A stretch of 19,453 nt of DNA from Bacillota bacterium (GTDB lineage: Bacteria > Bacillota > Clostridia > Christensenellales > Borkfalkiaceae). Below the pieces are notes generated by a model. The model worked only from the letters and a program-made list of their open reading frames with translations, was not told where the DNA came from and did no database searches. The translations under genes and the position numbers were made by a program. Numbering within the stretch: the stretch's first letter is position 1; every line of letters starts with the position of its first letter. Location: NCBI GenBank assembly GCA_021768985.1, contig JAETTR010000007.1, positions 1 through 19,453 on the forward strand. The letters are read 5' to 3'. Of the stretch, positions 14,868-19,453 are shown in pieces.

Positions 14868-16259
14868 ATGAAAGCGATTGCGAAATGTAAAAACTTTTTC
14901 AAGACGCTGTCGGAGAAGCTGAAAGCCCTTCCGAAAAAGCTCTCGGCGCGCTTCGCGGGCGCGAAAGAGATTTTGTCGCAGGGAAACGGCAAGGTGACGG
15001 CTTCCATGGCGGTCATGGGGCTCGGGCAGCTCTTATACAGACAGTGGGCGAAGGGCGCCATGTTTCTGTTCGTGCAGATTGCGTTCGTCACCTACTTTAT
15101 CCTGACGGGCGCGACCGATCTGTTCGGATTCTTTACGCTGGGTACGCGCGAGGGAAACGCCTGGTACGGCGTCGAGGGCGACAACTCGGTCGTGATGCTG
15201 ATCATGGGCATTCTCGCGATTTTCATGATCGTGCTCTATATCGCGATCTATATCGCCAACGTCAAAGACGCCTACCGCATTCAATGCGCGGTCGACACGT
15301 TGAAGGAGCCCGCCGCGTTTCGGGAGGAAGCGGGCGCGCTTCTGGATAAGTCCTTTCATAAAACGGCGCTCGCATTGCCCGTGATAGGCGTATGCGTGTT
15401 CAGTATTCTGCCGATCGTGTTCATGATCCTTATTGCGTTCACCAATTACGGCGACACGATCGTTCCGCCTGCGCTCGTCAGCTGGGTGGGGCTGGAAAAT
15501 TTCAGAAAAATTCTCACGCTGGGGCAGTTCGCGCCGACCTTCTTTAAGATATTCGGCTGGAATATGCTCTGGGCGGTCATGTCCACGGCGCTGAACTATC
15601 TCGCGGGGCTCGGGCTTGCGCTGCTTCTGAACAAGGCGTGCGTGAAGGGCAAGGCGATCTGGCGGGCGTTCCCCATACTCGCTTACGCGATACCGGGATT
15701 TATCACCCTGCTCGGGTTCAAGTTCATGTTCTCGTACGGCGGACCGATCAATTACTACATTCAGCAAGGCGGCGGGGAAGCGGTGGGCTTTCTCGGGCTC
15801 GACGCGAAGTGGTCCGCGAGGTTTATCGGGTTGGGCGTGAACGCCTGGATCAGCATTCCTTCGACCATGCTTCTGGCGACGGGAATCCTGTCCAACGTCA
15901 ACACCGACCTGTACGAAGCGGCGCGGGTGGACGGCGCGAGCGCGTGGAAGCAGTTTATTAAAATTACCCTTCCGTATGTTCTGTTCGCGACCACGCCCGT
16001 CTTGATCACGCAGTTCATAGGCAATTTCAACAACTTCGGAATTTTCTATTTCCTGCGCGACGGGCTGAATATAGACGGTTACTTCCTTGCAAGCGATACG
16101 GACCTTCTGATCAACTGGCTGTACCGTATGTCAATCGACAACAACTATTATTCGATCGGCGCGGCGATCAGCCTTGTCATTTTCATCATCACTTCGGTGA
16201 TTTCGCTCGCGGTTTACGTGCTGTCGCCGTCGTATAAACAGGAGGAAACGTTCAGATGA
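14868..16259 (+). CDS. ABC sugar permease, MalF type
   Basis: The 463-residue inner-membrane permease has a basic N-terminal tail (about 1-45) and an extra hydrophobic pair (MAVMGLGQLLYRQW to TYFILTG, then VVMLIMGILAIFMIVLYIAIYIA). The core permease spans begin near VIGVCVFSILPIVFMILIA. The EAA loop that docks on the ATPase is EAARVDGASAWKQFIKITLP. The length is that of MalF-type proteins rather than the 300-residue MsmF type. It sits 12 bp after the binding-protein gene with GGGGGAGAG before its ATG. It overlaps the next permease by four bases, so the pair is probably translationally coupled. Confidence 0.9.
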   Translation: MKAIAKCKNFFKTLSEKLKALPKKLSARFAGAKEILSQGNGKVTASMAVMGLGQLLYRQWAKGAMFLFVQIAFVTYFILTGATDLFGFFTLGTREGNAWYGVEGDNSVVMLIMGILAIFMIVLYIAIYIANVKDAYRIQCAVDTLKEPAAFREEAGALLDKSFHKTALALPVIGVCVFSILPIVFMILIAFTNYGDTIVPPALVSWVGLENFRKILTLGQFAPTFFKIFGWNMLWAVMSTALNYLAGLGLALLLNKACVKGKAIWRAFPILAYAIPGFITLLGFKFMFSYGGPINYYIQQGGGEAVGFLGLDAKWSARFIGLGVNAWISIPSTMLLATGILSNVNTDLYEAARVDGASAWKQFIKITLPYVLFATTPVLITQFIGNFNNFGIFYFLRDGLNIDGYFLASDTDLLINWLYRMSIDNNYYSIGAAISLVIFIITSVISLAVYVLSPSYKQEETFR

Positions 16260-17113
16260 ATCAGGCAAAAATGAAAGTCGCAAAAGCAAAGACCCAAAAA
16301 GTGCTCAACATTCTGATCACCTATTGCATTCTCGTCGTCGTGGCGTTCGTGTTCTTTTTCCCGTGCATGTGGTTGGTTCTGGCGTCCTTTTCCAAATCGG
16401 GGTCCATCTATTCCTTCGACGGATTCTTCCCCGCGGAGTACGGGTTCGACGCGTTCAGAACGCTATTCACCGATACGGTCATGTACGACTATCCCAAGTG
16501 GTTTTTGAACACGCTGTTCATTGCGTCGATGAGCTGTATTATCGGAACGGTGCTCACCATACTCACCGCGTACTGCATGTCGCGGTTCCGCTTCAAGTCC
16601 AGAAAAGCGATGATGAAAACGACGCTCGTTCTGGGCATGTTCCCGTCGTTCATGGGCACGATCGCCGTGTATCTCATGATGACCCAGTTCAATCTGATCA
16701 ATCAGCATTGGGGGCTCATTCTCATATATTCGGCGCAGGCGCCCATGGGGTATATGGTGCAGAAGGGATTTTTCGATACGATCCCTTATTCGATCGACGA
16801 GGCGGCACGCATAGACGGTGCTTCCAACTTCACGGTGTTCGTAAAATTCATTCTGCCGCTTTCGAAGCCCATTCTCGTCTACACGGCGCTGACGGCGTTC
16901 ACCTGGCCCTGGTCGGATTTCATTCTGCCGAAAATGCTCTTAATCGACAAAAATCTGTACACCGTTGCGGTCGGGCTGATGTCGCTCGGCGAAACGGAAT
17001 TCGCGCGGTTTGCGGCGGGCTCGATCTTTATCGCGATCCCGATTATCGTTCTGTATTTCTGTCTTGTGAAATATATGATCAACGGCATGGCCGCGGGCGC
17101 AGTGAAAGAATAA
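16256..17113 (+). CDS. ABC sugar permease, MalG type
   Basis: The 285-residue partner permease has six predicted membrane spans, beginning at ILITYCILVVVAFVFFFPCM. Its EAA loop is EAARIDGASNFTVFVKFILP, followed by the LSKPIL helix typical of MalG/AraQ-type subunits. It forms the translocation pore with the MalF-type protein. The start ATG overlaps the preceding stop (ATGA), with AGGAGG at 16240-16245 inside the upstream gene. This confirms the chosen start. Confidence 0.93.
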   Translation: MNQAKMKVAKAKTQKVLNILITYCILVVVAFVFFFPCMWLVLASFSKSGSIYSFDGFFPAEYGFDAFRTLFTDTVMYDYPKWFLNTLFIASMSCIIGTVLTILTAYCMSRFRFKSRKAMMKTTLVLGMFPSFMGTIAVYLMMTQFNLINQHWGLILIYSAQAPMGYMVQKGFFDTIPYSIDEAARIDGASNFTVFVKFILPLSKPILVYTALTAFTWPWSDFILPKMLLIDKNLYTVAVGLMSLGETEFARFAAGSIFIAIPIIVLYFCLVKYMINGMAAGAVKE

Positions 17114-17129
17114 AAGGGGAAATTCAGTT

Positions 17130-19082
17130 ATGGCAAATTTAAGTTTAAAGCACATTTATAAAGTCTATCCCAACGGCGCGAAAGCGGTAAACGACTTTAA
17201 CATGCAGATCGCGGACAAAGAGTTTATCGTGTTCGTCGGACCTTCGGGCTGCGGAAAATCCACCACGCTGCGCATGATTGCGGGGCTGGAAGAGATCACC
17301 GCGGGGGAATTGATGATCGGCGATACGGTCGTCAACGGCATGGAGCCCAAGGATCGGGATATCGCCATGGTGTTCCAGAACTACGCGCTGTATCCGCATA
17401 TGACGATTTTCGAGAACATCGCGTTCGGGCTTCGGATGCGCAAGATTCCCGATGTCAAGCGTGATAAAGAGGGGAATCCCGTACTCGACAAAGACGGCAG
17501 GGAGATTCCCGTCATGCGCCGCTACAACAAGCAGGAGCTGACCGCCAAGGTGAACGAGGCGGCGGAGATCCTCGGAATCACCGAGTATTTAAAGCGCAAG
17601 CCCAAGGAAATGTCGGGCGGGCAAAGACAGCGCGTCGCGCTGGGCCGCGCGATCGTCAGACACCCCAAAGTCATGCTGTTGGACGAACCCTTGTCCAATC
17701 TCGATGCGAAACTGCGCACCCAGATGCGCAGCGAAATCGTCAAGCTGCACAAAAAGTTACAGACGACGTTCATCTACGTCACGCACGATCAGGTCGAGGC
17801 TATGACGATGGGCACGCGCATCGTGGTCATGAAGGACGGCTTCGTCAAGCAGATCGACACGCCCAAAAACCTGTACCGCTATCCCGCCAATAAGTTCGTC
17901 GCGGGGTTTATCGGAACGCCGCAGATGAACTTCTTTCAGGGCACTCTGAAAAAGGAGGGCGACGAGGTCGTGATTGCTTTTAAATGGTCGGACGCGAAAA
18001 TCACCGTGCCCTATTCCATGCTGATGAAAACGACGCCGCAGTATCTCGACGGCACAAAGACCGTCTATATCGGGTTCCGCGCCGAGGACGTCTCGCTGGA
18101 CGAAGAGCAGGTGAAGGCGAGCAAGGCGAAGATCAAAGTCAGGATCTCCCATTCGGAAGAGCTGGGAACGGAAACGCTCGTCTACGGCGATATCAACATG
18201 AACGGCGACGGTTTCGAGGAAACGAACACGCGCGTGATCATCAAGAGCGCGGGGTTCAAGGAGTATCAGCCCGACGCGGTGTACGAAGCCGCGCTCAATC
18301 TCGAAGCGATTCATCTGTTCGATCTCGACACCGAAGAGAGCATCATGCCCCGCATTCCCGAATACAACTATCTGGACTGCACGGTCAGGGAGGGCAATCT
18401 GACCTTCCTCGGGAACACGGTGAGCCTTCCGGACGCCGTCGCCTGCGGGGACGGCAAGGGCGAACTGCTGATCCCCGTTTCGGCGGTCGGATTCGGCGGC
18501 GCGGTCAAGGCGAACGTGATCGGTTGCGAAGAGATCAACGGACGCTTTCTGGTTTCGCTCGATGTGAACGGCGGGCGGCTCTACGCGCTTTCGGACGAAG
18601 TTCGGGAAAAGGGTGAAACGACGATCGGGCTCGATTTTAAAAAGCTCATCGTCAAGGTCGGCGGTACCGAAGTTTCTCCCATGCCGCTCGTTAACGCATT
18701 AAGCGGCACGTTCGTCGCCGAAAAACGGAAGATCGACGGCGCGAAGGAAACGCACTATTATTTTTCGATCAACGGAACGAAGGTCGAAGTGCCCGCCGAG
18801 GTCTATCGGAAAATGTTTGCCGCGACCTCGGGCAGAAAGGTGTATAATTCCGTATACCGTTACGAATGGGATCCTTACGGGTTGGCGGTCGCCGAGAGCG
18901 GGATCGAGGCGGAGGCGGTCGAAACGCTCGATTACGGCGAAGAAAAATTTTTGAAGTGCAAAGCGGGAGAGGAAACGCTCTACGTGAAATGCGAACGCCC
19001 GATGAGCGGGAAGGTGTATCTCGCGCCCGACGCGGGCAAGGTGAGCGTCGTGGAGAGCGAAAGACAGATCCGGATCGTGTGA
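17130..19082 (+). CDS. ABC importer ATPase, MalK/MsmX type, with long C-terminal extension
   Basis: The 650-residue ATPase powers the MalFG-type pore. The nucleotide-binding domain has the Walker A GPSGCGKST (K43), Q-loop VFQNYALYPHM, signature MSGGQRQR (161-168), Walker B LLDEP (D185, E186) and H-loop THD (H219). A TOBE-type regulatory domain follows to about 400. Two features are odd. First, a lysine- and charge-rich insertion of about 27 residues lies in the helical subdomain after MRKIPD (109-135), with EGNPVLDKDGREIPV. Second, about 250 residues sit beyond the usual 370-400: one more beta-rich TOBE-like block (about 408-515) and a last domain (about 525-650) I do not recognise. The extension reads as normal coding sequence. 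A multitask glucan importer ATPase is the likely role. The start has AAAAGGGGAAA upstream. Confidence 0.9.
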   Translation: MANLSLKHIYKVYPNGAKAVNDFNMQIADKEFIVFVGPSGCGKSTTLRMIAGLEEITAGELMIGDTVVNGMEPKDRDIAMVFQNYALYPHMTIFENIAFGLRMRKIPDVKRDKEGNPVLDKDGREIPVMRRYNKQELTAKVNEAAEILGITEYLKRKPKEMSGGQRQRVALGRAIVRHPKVMLLDEPLSNLDAKLRTQMRSEIVKLHKKLQTTFIYVTHDQVEAMTMGTRIVVMKDGFVKQIDTPKNLYRYPANKFVAGFIGTPQMNFFQGTLKKEGDEVVIAFKWSDAKITVPYSMLMKTTPQYLDGTKTVYIGFRAEDVSLDEEQVKASKAKIKVRISHSEELGTETLVYGDINMNGDGFEETNTRVIIKSAGFKEYQPDAVYEAALNLEAIHLFDLDTEESIMPRIPEYNYLDCTVREGNLTFLGNTVSLPDAVACGDGKGELLIPVSAVGFGGAVKANVIGCEEINGRFLVSLDVNGGRLYALSDEVREKGETTIGLDFKKLIVKVGGTEVSPMPLVNALSGTFVAEKRKIDGAKETHYYFSINGTKVEVPAEVYRKMFAATSGRKVYNSVYRYEWDPYGLAVAESGIEAEAVETLDYGEEKFLKCKAGEETLYVKCERPMSGKVYLAPDAGKVSVVESERQIRIV

Positions 19083-19099
19083 TTCGCGGCGGAATAAAA

Positions 19100-19134
19100 A
19101 AAGAGCGGGAATTGAATTTCAATTCCCGCTCTTT
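19100..19134. terminator. Terminator between convergent genes, strong for the minus strand
   Basis: AAAGAGCGGGAATTGA and TCAATTCCCGCTCTTT form a long stem with a 3-nt loop. Read on the minus strand it is followed by seven T, a strong terminator for the surface-protein gene. On the plus strand the T tract is short (CTTTCC), so it ends the sugar operon less strongly. Confidence 0.88.
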
Positions 19135-19149
19135 CCGTTGAAGGAACGA

Positions 19150-19453
19150 TCAGTTTTTCTTTTTGCGCAGGACGAGCACGACCGCCGTCGCAACCGCCGC
19201 GACTACGACAACGCCGCAGACGACCGAAATAATGATGATCGCCGTATTGTTGTTGTTAGGTCCGCCGTTGTTCGTATCGGGGTTGAGCGTAGAGGGGATC
19301 GGACTGTTCGAATAAACGGGTTGATCCTTTACCGCAACCACGTATTTTGCGACTTCGACGGCTTCGTCGATTTCGTTGCCGTCTATTTTCTGCTGGATCC
19401 GCGCGGCGGCTTCGTTCGAGATATACTGAATCACGAGCTGGTTGTTCGCTTCC
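19150..19453 (-). CDS. C-terminal end of a membrane-anchored surface protein (partial)
   Basis: The frame is open to the right window edge, so the gene starts outside. The GTG at 19434 is internal and should not be taken as the start. The visible 100 residues contain a soluble stretch (EANNQLVIQYISNEAA and onward), an Asn/Gly/Pro-rich spacer (NPDTNNGGPNNNN), one strongly hydrophobic span (TAIIIISVVCGVVVVAAVA onward) and a short basic end RKKKN. That is a C-terminal tail anchor with the bulk of the protein outside and the KKKN tail in the cytoplasm. No LPXTG motif is seen. The function is unknown, and the gene is not clearly linked to the sugar locus. Confidence 0.6.
   Translation of the reverse strand, partial: EANNQLVIQYISNEAAARIQQKIDGNEIDEAVEVAKYVVAVKDQPVYSNSPIPSTLNPDTNNGGPNNNNTAIIIISVVCGVVVVAAVATAVVLVLRKKKN

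Noticed and set aside
1..19453. tRNA, rRNA, CRISPR, insertion sequence or attachment site
   Set aside because: I read for cloverleaf arms, regularly spaced repeats, transposase motifs and terminal inverted repeats and found none.

Overview
The window reads as a piece of the chromosome of a fermentative, anaerobic, Gram-positive Clostridia-type bacterium. Three things suggest this: consensus TTGACA-17-TATAAT promoters, AGGAGG ribosome binding sites, and a lipoprotein carrying a Listeria-Bacteroides (Flg_new) repeat beside an MsmEFGK/MalEFG-style importer. Coding GC is fairly high. A gut lineage such as Christensenellales is my guess; no rRNA or marker gene here settles it. The DNA is almost fully coding, with no tRNA, rRNA, CRISPR, IS element or prophage. 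No gene-free stretch exceeds 200 bp.

Region A (1-6513). At the left edge is the 3' part of a gene fusing an ECF-transporter substrate-binding (S) subunit to a class I SAM methyltransferase. Next comes a four-gene operon with its own promoter and a strong terminator: a flavoenzyme closely resembling polyenoic fatty acid isomerase (PAI, linoleate isomerase) of Cutibacterium acnes; the nickel GTPase HypB; a 956-residue iron-sulfur flavoprotein with a GltD-like core; and the nickel chaperone HypA. No hydrogenase gene is present. This unusual grouping is the best candidate in the window for an undescribed system.

Region B (6531-8888). An AraC-family regulator faces a 2-keto-3-deoxygluconate (KDG) pathway operon. 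The KDPG aldolase gene has lost its 5' half, while the KDG kinase is intact. The shared control region holds two abutting 21-bp direct repeats and a perfect sigma-A promoter.

Region C (8961-19134) is an alpha-glucan locus. It contains a large lipoprotein with four SusE/F-like modules, expressed from a perfect promoter with a LacI-type operator at its start point. A short LacI-family regulator is divergent from an operon for a cytoplasmic neopullulanase-type GH13 enzyme, an unusual non-lipidated solute-binding protein, MalF- and MalG-type permeases and an oversized MalK-type ATPase. The likely flow is capture of starch or maltodextrin at the surface, ABC import, and hydrolysis in the cytoplasm. 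Both regulator genes (araC-type and lacI-type) appear to make leaderless mRNAs.

At the right edge, on the minus strand, is the C-terminal end of a membrane-anchored surface protein.
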